Assembly: GCA_023129805.1 (NCBI GenBank) | Contig: JAGMBK010000032.1 | Location: 1 to 15,182, forward strand | From: Candidatus Zixiibacteriota bacterium | Lineage (GTDB): Bacteria; Zixibacteria; MSB-5A5; SM1-73 | Direction: 5' to 3' | Length of the DNA stretch: 15,182 nucleotides | Shown here: piece after piece, positions 1-5,896 of the stretch | Layout: each line of letters begins with the position of its first letter | Position numbering within the stretch: the first letter of the stretch is position 1 | The notes under the pieces: model-generated | Databases searched by the model: none | Seen by the model: the letters and a program-made list of their open reading frames with translations, nothing else | What the model was told of the DNA's origin: nothing | Program-made: the position numbers and the translations under genes

Positions 1-585
1 CTTAAGGGGATGCTATTCGGCACAATCACCCTGCGCCTGATGCGCAAATGCCCGTGTCCGGTCTGGGCAATAAAACATGCAAAACGTATACGATTTGCGC
101 GGATACTGGCTGTGGTGGATCGGGTTTCTTCTGATGATGTGAGGAGCGATCTCAATGCCAAGATTATGGAATTAGCATCTTCATTGGCTCAATCGGAAGA
201 GAGTAAACTTCATGTAATCCATACATGGACCCTATATGGTGAAAGCATCCTCAGGAATCGTGTACGACTGCCCAACAATGAAGTGAATAAGATAGTTCAT
301 GAAACCAAGAAGATGCATAAATTATGGCTTGGAGAACTCCTGAATAAATATGCCCCAGGGATCCCAAACAAACAGGTACATCTCTTGAAGGGAGAGGCCG
401 GAACATTGATTCCTGAACTGGCAAAGAAGAAACGGATCGAACTCATTGTAATGGGCACTGTAGGCCGAACCGGGATAACTGAGTTGCTCATCGGCAACAC
501 AGCCGAAAAGGTTCTTCAGCAGGTGAATTGTTCGGTTTTAGCAGTCAAACCAGATGGTTTCATATCGCCTGTGAAGCTGGACTAA
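1..585 (+). CDS. Universal stress protein, tandem UspA domains, 5' end outside window
   Basis: This is the C-terminal part of a universal stress protein. The frame is open at base 1, and the first residues (GTITLRLMRKCPCPVWAIKH) match the end of a UspA domain rather than a protein start, so a first domain lies off the left edge and the ATG at 10 is probably internal. A second, complete UspA domain follows from about base 85 (ARILAVVDRV). It carries the ATP-binding pattern G-x2-G-x9-G as GTVG-RTGITELLI-GNT near bases 451-510, with Asn where Ser/Thr is usual just after the last Gly, and ends in a beta strand (CSVLAVKP). Family knowledge: such cytoplasmic proteins bind ATP or nucleotides and help survival under stress; the exact role is unknown. 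The stop is at 583-585, and a broken DUF502 gene follows. Confidence 0.88.
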   Translation, partial: LKGMLFGTITLRLMRKCPCPVWAIKHAKRIRFARILAVVDRVSSDDVRSDLNAKIMELASSLAQSEESKLHVIHTWTLYGESILRNRVRLPNNEVNKIVHETKKMHKLWLGELLNKYAPGIPNKQVHLLKGEAGTLIPELAKKKRIELIVMGTVGRTGITELLIGNTAEKVLQQVNCSVLAVKPDGFISPVKLD

Positions 586-634
586 TTCCTTGGGCAATAC
601 TGAAAATATGCAAACGAAGGCAATTCGCTTTTAG

Positions 635-889
635 CTGAAACCCCCATTTGAAACAAGAATCATATCGTTTAGAACGAAATTAAATACGGTCCTGCGGCGA
701 TACTTCTTAGGTGGAATCTTAGTTATTGTGCCGCTTATCATAACCATTCTGGTCTTGCGTTTTCTTTTCAAGGGAATCGATGGCCTGCTCTCGCCATTTA
801 TCGCCGAGCTCATAGGTTATAAGGTCCCTGGGGGGGTGTCGACCACCCTTCAACGCAAGGCTTCACTTCGTGCCGAGTGCACTCAGTGA
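635..889 (+). pseudogene. Truncated DUF502-family membrane protein
   Basis: In the frame of base 680 the translation runs LRRYFLGGILVIVPLIITIL, then VLRFLFKGIDGLLSPF and a 'PG'. This is the recognisable N-terminus of DUF502 membrane proteins: a basic LRRY start, a first membrane helix, then DGLL and IPG-type motifs. Similarity ends at about 832, where an intact protein would continue with GLGLLL, a second helix and well over a hundred further residues. Here the frame runs into repeat DNA and stops at 887-889. A TAG at 632-634 lies in frame upstream and there is no ATG, GTG or TTG in frame before the LRRY motif (only CTG at 635), so the start is probably lost as well. No continuation is visible in the window. 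Function of the family is unknown. Low doubt on identity; an assembly error at the break is the alternative. Confidence 0.72.
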
Positions 890-917
890 GAGGCAGGACA
901 AGTCCTTCGGGCTACGC

Positions 918-1030
918 CCTCAGGATAAACCCTTCGGTTCCCTTCGCTTTGCTCAGGGCGAGCCTCAGGATAAACCCTTCGGGTTCCCCTTCGTTTTGCT
1001 CAGGGCGAGCCTCAGGACAAGCCCTTCGGG
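918..1030. repeat. Tandem ~46-bp repeat block, about 2.5 copies
   Basis: Units begin with CCTCAGGATAAACCCTTCGG and end with TTTGCTCAGGGCGAG: unit 1 is 919-962, unit 2 is 963-1009, and a partial third (CCTCAGGACAAGCCCTTCGGG) is 1010-1030. A related partial copy lies at 890-916. Units abut with no unique spacers. Each contains short self-complementary pieces such as CCCTTCGGG. Reading frames through it give low-complexity translations (SLRTSPSG, FALLRAS), so it is not coding. It starts just after the break in the DUF502 gene and ends about 70 bases before the next gene. Confidence 0.85.
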
Positions 1031-1084
1031 ATGGTTAACCTACAAAACTTCGCAAATCCACAGAACGTTAGGTAAAGTATGGCA

Positions 1085-1099
1085 AGAAAGAAGGTGATC
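1085..1099 (+). promoter_or_regulatory. Extended Shine-Dalgarno setting a GTG start
   Basis: AGAAAGAAGGTGATC matches the complement of the usual bacterial 16S rRNA 3' end (AGAAAGGAGGTGATC) at 14 of 15 positions. The core is five bases before GTG at 1102, which supports that start. Confidence 0.7.
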
Positions 1100-1101
1100 A
1101 A

Positions 1102-1914
1102 GTGTCGACAATACAAATTCGCGATATGGATGCAACCACGGAATACTTCGTGGGAACCTGCAGTCACGTAGATGAGTCGGATGAAATAGATGCCTGTGCC
1201 AAAAGACGGATCATCTGGCTTCAAAACATGTATAAAAGGGGGTTACGGGTAAAAGTGGCTCTCTTAGATGACAGACCGGTGGGGTTTTTGTATGTTATGC
1301 CCATCGAGATCTGTCCCTGGGGACCTCTTGGAAAGGATCTGATGGTCATTCCATGCCTTTTCGTTCTGAACAAACAGAAGAATCAGGGCGCGGGGTCGGC
1401 TCTGATTGCCGAGGCGGAAGAGGAAGCTCGGCGCCTGAGAAAAAAGGGAATAGTCACCACAGGATATTATAGTGATTTCTGGTTCATGCCGGCACCTTTT
1501 TTTGAGCGGGTTGGCTTCTCAATAGCGAAGCGCAGGAAAACCAACCCGGGAAGTCCCTTCGGAGATGAGGCTATATTGTGGAGGGTTTTCGATCAATCCG
1601 CGGGACCCCCCGAATTCCTGAAGCCAAACTACCAGTTTAAACCACAATCAGGCAAAGTTGTAGTTGATCTTTTCTGGAACATATTCTGTCAGACAAGTAA
1701 TATTGAAGCTCAAAGAGTTCGAGAAGTTGCTGCAGAGTTTGGGGACGCGGTTGTAATTAATGAATACCCCTCTGATGATCCTGCCATTCTCCGCAAGCAT
1801 CAACTTCCCCGCGGAATCTTCATCAATGGTAAGGAAATAGGGTGGGGATACGGAGCCCCCAGAGACGGCATCCGCAAAGCCATCTCCCAAGCCTTGAGGA
1901 AAAATGACCCCTAA
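1102..1914 (+). CDS. GNAT acetyltransferase fused to YoaP/thioredoxin-like domain
   Basis: A 270-residue protein. Residues ~1-165 form a GNAT domain: beta strands around VALLDDRPVGFLYVMPIE, and an acetyl-CoA loop N94-QGAGSAL followed by a helix (IAEAEEEARRLRKKG), then a FFERVGF segment typical of the GNAT C-terminal half. The usual R/Q at the start of the loop is replaced by Lys, so motif A is slightly degenerate. Residues ~185-270 resemble the YoaP-like thioredoxin-fold domain: a strand VVVDLFWNIF, then C196-QTS (CxxS where thioredoxins have CxxC), and a probable cis-Pro strand LPRGIFING followed by a terminal helix. Substrate is not known. GTG start at 1102 is fixed by the RBS. It lies 37 bases before two AhpD-like genes and probably shares their transcript, suggesting a role in thiol or peroxide chemistry (inference). 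Confidence 0.8.
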   Translation: MSTIQIRDMDATTEYFVGTCSHVDESDEIDACAKRRIIWLQNMYKRGLRVKVALLDDRPVGFLYVMPIEICPWGPLGKDLMVIPCLFVLNKQKNQGAGSALIAEAEEEARRLRKKGIVTTGYYSDFWFMPAPFFERVGFSIAKRRKTNPGSPFGDEAILWRVFDQSAGPPEFLKPNYQFKPQSGKVVVDLFWNIFCQTSNIEAQRVREVAAEFGDAVVINEYPSDDPAILRKHQLPRGIFINGKEIGWGYGAPRDGIRKAISQALRKNDP

Positions 1915-1934
1915 ATGACCAGGGGTTTATAATA

Positions 1935-1942
1935 AAAGGAGG
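1935..1942 (+). promoter_or_regulatory. RBS selecting ATG 1952
   Basis: AAAGGAGG lies nine bases before ATG 1952 but only three before the in-frame TTG at 1946, so ATG 1952 is the better start for the following gene. Confidence 0.75.
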
Positions 1943-1951
1943 TAGTTGCCC

Positions 1952-2509
1952 ATGTCCTGGATCAATATCATAGATGATAACGAAGCCGGTGGATTCTTAA
2001 AGGAAATCTATAAAGAAATAGAAAAAGAGCGGGGCAAGATTCCCAATATTATGAAAGTCCACAGTTTAAATCCACTGGCGATGAAAGCGCATTTGGACCT
2101 TTATTTGAGTCTCATGTTCAGCCAGTCAGGTTTGACGCGCGAGGAATGCGAAATGCTCGCCACGGTTGTCTCTGCAGCAAATAGCTGTGAGTATTGTGTA
2201 AACCACCATGGCGAAGCCTTAAATCATTACTGGAAAGATAAAGAGAAGTTACAAAAGCTAATAAGCGACTTCAAGTCTCTCCACCTGCTTGAAAAAACGC
2301 TTAAAATGCTGGAATATGCAGTTAAATTGACCAAGACTCCAGAAAAGATCAATCGAGAAGATGTCGATGTTTTGCGTGAGTCTGGTTTTTCGGATGAAGA
2401 TATCCTGAACATAAATCTGATAATAAGCTATTTTAACTTTGTGAATCGGATTGCAACTGGTCTGGGAGTAGAGTTCACACCAGACGAGGTGCGCGGCTAT
2501 AAAGTATAA
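1952..2509 (+). CDS. AhpD-like peroxidase-related protein (CMD family)
   Basis: A 185-residue helical protein of the carboxymuconolactone decarboxylase/AhpD superfamily, closest in pattern to the 'uncharacterised peroxidase-related' subgroup. The catalytic signature is complete: E67, C79, C82 and H86 (in EMLATVVSAANSCEYC then VNHH), with the same spacing as Mycobacterium tuberculosis AhpD E118, C130, C133, H137. The vicinal cysteines would be redox active, reducing peroxides or another thiol partner in the cytoplasm; no signal peptide is present. The N-terminal segment (FLKEIYKEIEKERGKIPNIM) is the usual family opening. It starts 37 bases after the GNAT fusion gene and ends 15 bases before a second, smaller member of the same superfamily, so the three are likely one operon. 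True substrate cannot be read from the sequence. Confidence 0.87.
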   Translation: MSWINIIDDNEAGGFLKEIYKEIEKERGKIPNIMKVHSLNPLAMKAHLDLYLSLMFSQSGLTREECEMLATVVSAANSCEYCVNHHGEALNHYWKDKEKLQKLISDFKSLHLLEKTLKMLEYAVKLTKTPEKINREDVDVLRESGFSDEDILNINLIISYFNFVNRIATGLGVEFTPDEVRGYKV

Positions 2510-2524
2510 GAGGGAGCCAAAGGT

Positions 2525-2902
2525 ATGGATGAAAGAAAGATCGAAAAATTCAAAAAGGAACGAGAAAGACTGAACGAGATGGTGATGAAATACAGCGGCA
2601 CAAACATCAAGAGATTCTTCAGCATTGATTCGCAGGTATATCACCAAGGCGCTCTTCCTCCCAAGACAAAGGAGCTTCTGGGTCTGGTCGCTTCGCTGGT
2701 ATTAAGATGCGACGATTGTATTAAGTATCATATCCTTCGGTGCCATGAAGAGGGAGTGAAGGATGATGAACTTGAAGAGGCGCTTGCCATAGGTCTTGTA
2801 GTAGGCGGTTCCATTACAATTCCGCATCTGAGAAGAGCCTTCGAGGCATGGAATGAATTGAAAGAGACAGAAATATCTGGCAAAGAACCGAGAAAAGAAT
2901 GA
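2525..2902 (+). CDS. Carboxymuconolactone decarboxylase/AhpD-family protein
   Basis: A 125-residue single-domain CMD protein, the usual length for the family. It keeps E50, C62, C65 and H69 (KELLGLVASLVLRCDDC then IKYH), the AhpD-type proton-relay and CxxC set, plus an extra Cys at 73 and the typical later segment DDELEEALAIGLVVGGSITI. The lysine-rich N-terminus (about 25 residues) is probably a helix. Family members act as small disulfide reductases or peroxidases and usually form trimers or hexamers; the specific reaction is unknown. It lies 15 bases after another AhpD-like gene with only distant similarity, so the two are paralogous partners rather than a recent duplication, and could form a mixed complex (inference). 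No thioredoxin reductase or AhpC gene is nearby in the window. Confidence 0.86.
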   Translation: MDERKIEKFKKERERLNEMVMKYSGTNIKRFFSIDSQVYHQGALPPKTKELLGLVASLVLRCDDCIKYHILRCHEEGVKDDELEEALAIGLVVGGSITIPHLRRAFEAWNELKETEISGKEPRKE

Positions 2903-2991
2903 TGGCACAAACGTACATGGAAGAAACAAATAACAAGAAACATATATTCTCTAACAGTTTTGTAGGTCATGCACGTCCGCCCGTGGTGAGT

Positions 2992-3041
2992 GGTTCGGCT
3001 TGGCTCACCATCCTGAGAAATTCGAAGGACAAAGCCGAACC
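2992..3041. repeat. Inverted repeat GGTTCGGCTT/AAGCCGAACC
   Basis: A perfect 10-bp pair, 2992-3001 with 3032-3041, enclosing CTCACCATCCTGAG-type sequence. It resembles common intergenic palindromic modules; no T tract follows, so it is not an obvious terminator. Confidence 0.7.
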
Positions 3042-3065
3042 AAAGAGTTGCTTGACAAAAAAGTT

Positions 3066-3092
3066 GTCAATCCCGCCATAGGCGGGGTTGAC
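3066..3092. repeat. Hairpin, 12-bp stem with CCCGCC-ATA-GGCGGG core
   Basis: GTCAATCCCGCC (3066-3077) pairs with GGCGGGGTTGAC (3081-3092), one G-T wobble, loop ATA. Just upstream TTGACAA (3052-3058) pairs with TTGTCAA (3064-3070), so two alternative hairpins compete for the same bases. Confidence 0.75.
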
Positions 3093-3118
3093 CTATCTCT
3101 GAAAGGCTACCTTGTCAA

Positions 3119-3259
3119 GACATTTTTTGGTTTTTTGTCAACGCAAATTAAAAATGTCAGGTTTTTTGATGGGAATTCTTTAATTACCAGAGGCATTGGG
3201 GATTGCATCACGTATGAAATACCCGGATACAATCCCAGGGACCTCCCAAAAAACCAAAA
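3119..3259. repeat. Nested AT-rich inverted repeats
   Basis: TTTTGGTTTTTTG (3125-3137) is perfectly complementary to CAAAAAACCAAAA (3247-3259), 13 bp, 109 bases apart. A competing local pair is GACATTTTT (3119-3127) with AAAAATGTC (3150-3158). Confidence 0.6.
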
Positions 3260-3269
3260 GGGAGTGCAC

Positions 3270-3284
3270 CCCGCCGTCGGCGGG
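3270..3284. repeat. Hairpin CCCGCC-GTC-GGCGGG
   Basis: Perfect 6-bp GC stem with a three-base loop, the same core as the hairpins at 3072-3086 and 3354-3372 but with different loop bases. Confidence 0.75.
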
Positions 3285-3345
3285 ATGTGGTTTTCCTCAG
3301 TGTCTAACCGGTGGCAGTATAAGAACATACAAATCTAAACAAACC

Positions 3346-3393
3346 GCGAAAGCCCCCCGCCAAAGGCGGGGGATCCTTCGGACAAGCTTTCGC
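3346..3393. repeat. Nested hairpin, GCGAAAG/CTTTCGC around CCCCCGCC-AAA-GGCGGGGG
   Basis: Inner perfect 8-bp stem 3354-3361 / 3365-3372 with loop AAA; outer perfect 7-bp stem 3346-3352 / 3387-3393. The 12-mer GGATCCTTCGGA at 3371-3382 recurs at 14799-14810 in another gene-free region, suggesting a shared repeat module. Confidence 0.75.
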
Positions 3394-3440
3394 ACTCCAA
3401 AAGCATTTTTTCAACAGTCCCTTACCCCTGACCTTAATTC

Positions 3441-3465
3441 GCATCAGGGCAAGGTACCCTGATGC
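3441..3465. repeat. Hairpin GCATCAGGG/CCCTGATGC
   Basis: Perfect 9-bp stem with seven-base loop CAAGGTA. No T tract follows on the + strand, so a terminator role is not supported. Confidence 0.75.
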
Positions 3466-3610
3466 ACCGGACGAAACAACAATAGCTCTTCTAACTCCCT
3501 CTTTCCCTTTTTCTGCTTGCAAAAACCCGCATTTAGCTTATATTGATAGAGTCAGATAGTGTCTGGAGCATGTGTGAGGCTGTAGTTCTCCGCTGTTTTT
3601 GAATTCTTCT

Positions 3611-3616
3611 GGAGGT
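3611..3616 (+). promoter_or_regulatory. RBS deciding the deiminase start at ATG 3620
   Basis: GGAGGT lies three bases before ATG 3620. The frame is open back to a TTG at 3599, but the RBS itself lies inside that extension and the ATG gives a clean signal peptide. Confidence 0.7.
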
Positions 3617-3619
3617 AGT

Positions 3620-5524
3620 ATGAGAAGAGCAACCGCGAAAGTTTTGACTTTGTTAGTTTTAATTTTTGCCATGTCGGTATGGGGGAAAGCACACAATCTG
3701 CCGGTGGATTTACAGACAAAGATTGAAGCGTACAAGGAAATAAAATCCCTGCCCATTGAGCTCACCCCGGAGGAGATGACCCGCTTAGATGAGATCGGGA
3801 TCACCCACCAGAAGACCGCTCCCCCCACAGGTCCGGCAAGAAACCCCGCCGAATGGGAGCCGATGACCGGAACCATAATCAGGTGGCCCTTGGGAATTCC
3901 TGTCTCCCTGATTGCAGAGATGTCTGAGGACATAGAAGTCTGGACCATCGTGGAAGATCCCGACGAGCAGGCTTCTGCGACCTCCACTTATCAGAGCGGT
4001 GGTGTCAACATGGACAATGCTTTCTTCATAATTGCCCCCACCAATACCATCTGGACCAGGGATTATGGGCCCTGGTTTATTTTTGACGGAGCTGGGAATT
4101 ACGGAATTGTAGACCACATCTATAATCGCCCACGCCCGGATGATGATGTGATTCCTGAGGTTATCGGCAACGAGTGGCGCATCCCGGTTTACGGCATGGA
4201 TTTGACTCACACCGGTGGAAATCACATGTCCGATGGATTAGGAATGTCCATGTCCACCCGACTGGTTTATTACGAAAATCCGGACAAGACCGAAGCAGAG
4301 GTGGACTCCATAATGAAAGATTATCTGGGGAATGATTATACTGTTTTGAATTATATCGAATCCGGAGGGATTCATCACATAGATTGCTGGGCTAAGTTTT
4401 TAAACCCCACCACCATTTTAATAAAGGACGTTTCTCCCGGGCACCCCAGCTATCATCTTCTAAACCAGAGGGCGGACTTTCTGGCAACTCAGCTAAGTGC
4501 CTGGGGAAGACCTTATACCATTGTGCGGGTCTATTGTCCCTCAGGATACCCTGAAACAGCATACACCAACTCCATAATCCTGAACAACAAGGTGTTCGTC
4601 CCCATCTCTAACAGCTCGTGGGATACCACCGCACTTGGAGTTTATCAGGAGGCCATGCCCGGCTATGAAGTTTTAGGATTTTACGGCTCCTGGTATGACA
4701 ACGATGCCATTCACTGCCGCATAATGGGAGTGACCGACCGGTATATGCTTTTTGTTGACCATATCCCTCTTTTTGATACAGAGATCTATGATCAGGATTA
4801 TCCGGTCTGGGTGAATATCAAAGACCACAGCGGCACCGGTCTGATCTCTGATTCTCTTTGGGTTTATTACAGTATCAATTTCTCTCCTTATGACACGGTG
4901 CATCTGCAATCCTCCTCCAAAGTCGATTCTTTTTACGCTTATATTCCGGCTCAGCCACCGGGCACAGAGATCTCATACTATATAAAGGCGGTGGACAACT
5001 CCGGAAGAGTGGTAACCCATCCCCCTATGGGGGCTTTTGACGCACACGTTTTTCACATCACCGGAGAAAATGTTCCACCCCAGATCGTCTCTGCTGATTC
5101 ATTTGTGTATGCCACTTACGAGAGCCTGCGTTATTATCCGGAGATTTACGATCCGGACGATTCTGTTCATCAGATCACCTATCTTGATATTCCCTCCTGG
5201 TGCGTGGTGCAAAACGATACCCTTTGGGGAGAGGTGCCGGACACTCCATTGGTGGAAAGCTTTACTTTAATTGTGGAGGATCTGTTTCATGCCGACACTC
5301 AGACGGTGGTGGTGTGCACTTACATTTGTGGTGACGCCAATCGTGACCAACAGATCGATATCGGAGATGTTGTGTATTTAATAAACTATCTTTACAGAGG
5401 CGGCTCCGAACCTCTGCCCACAGAAGCAGGGGACTGCAATCGGGATGAAATCGTGGATCTGGGTGATGTGGTATATCTCATAAACTACCTTTACAGAGAC
5501 GGACCACCTCCCTGCGGAATGTAA
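3620..5524 (+). CDS. Secreted PPAD-like peptidylarginine deiminase with C-terminal dockerin
   Basis: A 634-residue exported enzyme. Residues 1-26 form a signal peptide (MRRATAKVLTLLVLIFAMSVWG). The PAD_porph catalytic domain spans ~65-385 and hydrolyses the guanidinium of arginine to give citrulline and ammonia. Predicted catalytic residues are D148 (WTRDYGPW), H253 and D255 (HIDCW), N317 (YTNS) and C366 (DAIHC). R170 and R172 (YNRPRPDDD) align with P. gingivalis PPAD R152 and R154, which bind the carboxylate of a C-terminal arginine, so action on peptidyl-arginine is more likely than on free agmatine. An Ig-like domain follows (~385-485; EISYYIKAVDNSGR is very PPAD-like), then a cadherin-like stretch (~490-568), then two dockerin repeats from G571 and G604 with intact Ca-loop Asp/Asn residues. 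No type IX secretion tail is visible. It ends before a terminator. Confidence 0.9.
   Translation: MRRATAKVLTLLVLIFAMSVWGKAHNLPVDLQTKIEAYKEIKSLPIELTPEEMTRLDEIGITHQKTAPPTGPARNPAEWEPMTGTIIRWPLGIPVSLIAEMSEDIEVWTIVEDPDEQASATSTYQSGGVNMDNAFFIIAPTNTIWTRDYGPWFIFDGAGNYGIVDHIYNRPRPDDDVIPEVIGNEWRIPVYGMDLTHTGGNHMSDGLGMSMSTRLVYYENPDKTEAEVDSIMKDYLGNDYTVLNYIESGGIHHIDCWAKFLNPTTILIKDVSPGHPSYHLLNQRADFLATQLSAWGRPYTIVRVYCPSGYPETAYTNSIILNNKVFVPISNSSWDTTALGVYQEAMPGYEVLGFYGSWYDNDAIHCRIMGVTDRYMLFVDHIPLFDTEIYDQDYPVWVNIKDHSGTGLISDSLWVYYSINFSPYDTVHLQSSSKVDSFYAYIPAQPPGTEISYYIKAVDNSGRVVTHPPMGAFDAHVFHITGENVPPQIVSADSFVYATYESLRYYPEIYDPDDSVHQITYLDIPSWCVVQNDTLWGEVPDTPLVESFTLIVEDLFHADTQTVVVCTYICGDANRDQQIDIGDVVYLINYLYRGGSEPLPTEAGDCNRDEIVDLGDVVYLINYLYRDGPPPCGM
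5330..5521 (+). other. Dockerin type I domain (two repeats) of the deiminase
   Basis: Residues 571-634 hold GDANRDQQIDIGD and GDCNRDEIVDLGD, each followed by VVYLINYLYR. The D-x-N-x-D-x3-D-x2-D calcium pattern is complete in both. Classical dockerins bind cohesin modules; no cohesin is encoded in the window. Cysteines flanking the repeats (before the first loop, in the second loop, and CGM at the end) fit the pattern seen in exported proteins of Zixibacteria-like genomes and may form disulfides (inference). Confidence 0.88.
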
Positions 5525-5548
5525 AGCAGGGCTTGGGTTTTCGCTATT

Positions 5549-5569
5549 TGTTGGTGTTCTTCACCAACA
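5549..5569. repeat. Hairpin TGTTGGTG-TTCTT-CACCAACA
   Basis: Perfect 8-bp stem with a five-base loop, 25 bases after the deiminase stop codon. It lacks a following T tract. It may stabilise the mRNA 3' end ahead of the stronger terminator downstream (inference). Confidence 0.65.
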
Positions 5570-5707
5570 GAAAGATGTCATAAGTTTTCGCGCTGTTGGT
5601 TAATTACCAGCAAACGAAAAAAAACAACTTGTCACGCTGACCCCGCCCGGAGGTGGGAGAAGACCAACAACCAGCAAGTGAAATTCGCTTGATAACCTAA
5701 GACATGG

Positions 5708-5743
5708 AAAGCGTCAGGTCTTTTTAGATCTGATGCTTTTTTA
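5708..5743 (+). terminator. Intrinsic terminator after the deiminase gene
   Basis: AAAGCGTCAGGTCT (5708-5721) pairs with AGATCTGATGCTTT (5726-5739) over 14 bp with two G-T wobbles and a TTTT loop; with the stem's own 3' T's it makes a run of six T's at 5737-5742. This is a strong + strand Rho-independent terminator and separates the deiminase transcript from the polyamine genes. Confidence 0.85.
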
Positions 5744-5896
5744 TCCTGAGAAGGATCAATGCAGCGTTTTTTTAGAACTTTTTTTTCAACAGAGGCGAAT
5801 TTTTTCATTTTAACTGTTGCTTTTTGATTTCGAATTATTTATTTTTTCAGAACTTAGAATTAAGCTGTTTATCCTCTTGAGGAAAGGAGGGGAGAG

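Larger units (their letters stand above)
2903..3619. other. Gene-free region rich in inverted repeats
   Basis: About 0.7 kb without a convincing gene. Short frames exist on both strands but they run through palindromes and have no family resemblance. The stretch holds at least six inverted repeats listed separately, three of which share a CCCGCC-N3-GGCGGG core. It also holds a 7-bp pair GGGATTG 3199-3205 / CAATCCC 3230-3236. The last ~150 bases (3466-3619) have no strong repeat and should contain the promoter of the deiminase gene, but I cannot place a -35/-10 pair with confidence. Confidence 0.7.
5525..5896. other. Intergenic region between deiminase and arginine decarboxylase
   Basis: No gene seen. 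It holds a hairpin at 5549-5569, a weak CCCGCC/GGTGGG palindrome at 5642-5657, the terminator at 5708-5743, and a very T-rich leader (about 5757-5870) before the arginine decarboxylase RBS AAAGGAGG at 5883-5890. A promoter for the next gene must lie in that AT-rich leader, but no clear consensus pair can be chosen. Confidence 0.6.

Noticed and set aside
918..1030. CRISPR-like array
   Set aside because: The units abut directly without unique spacers, and no cas genes are near.
870..1097. A 75-codon + strand reading frame
   Set aside because: It is a translation of the tandem repeat block, with no RBS, no family resemblance and repeated SLRTSPSG-like residues.
2899..3462. Overlapping small + and - strand frames after the AhpD pair
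   Set aside because: All pass through palindromes, have no RBS and resemble no known protein.
3620..5524. Simple agmatine deiminase (AguA)
   Set aside because: The signal peptide, the RPR pair, the Ig-like domain and the wider resemblance to PPAD favour a peptidylarginine deiminase over the cytoplasmic agmatine enzyme.
5525..5896. Riboswitch ahead of the arginine decarboxylase gene
   Set aside because: The only stable structure is the terminator at 5708-5743, about 150 bases before the RBS; no known aptamer core could be recognised, and it is better placed as the end of the deiminase transcript.
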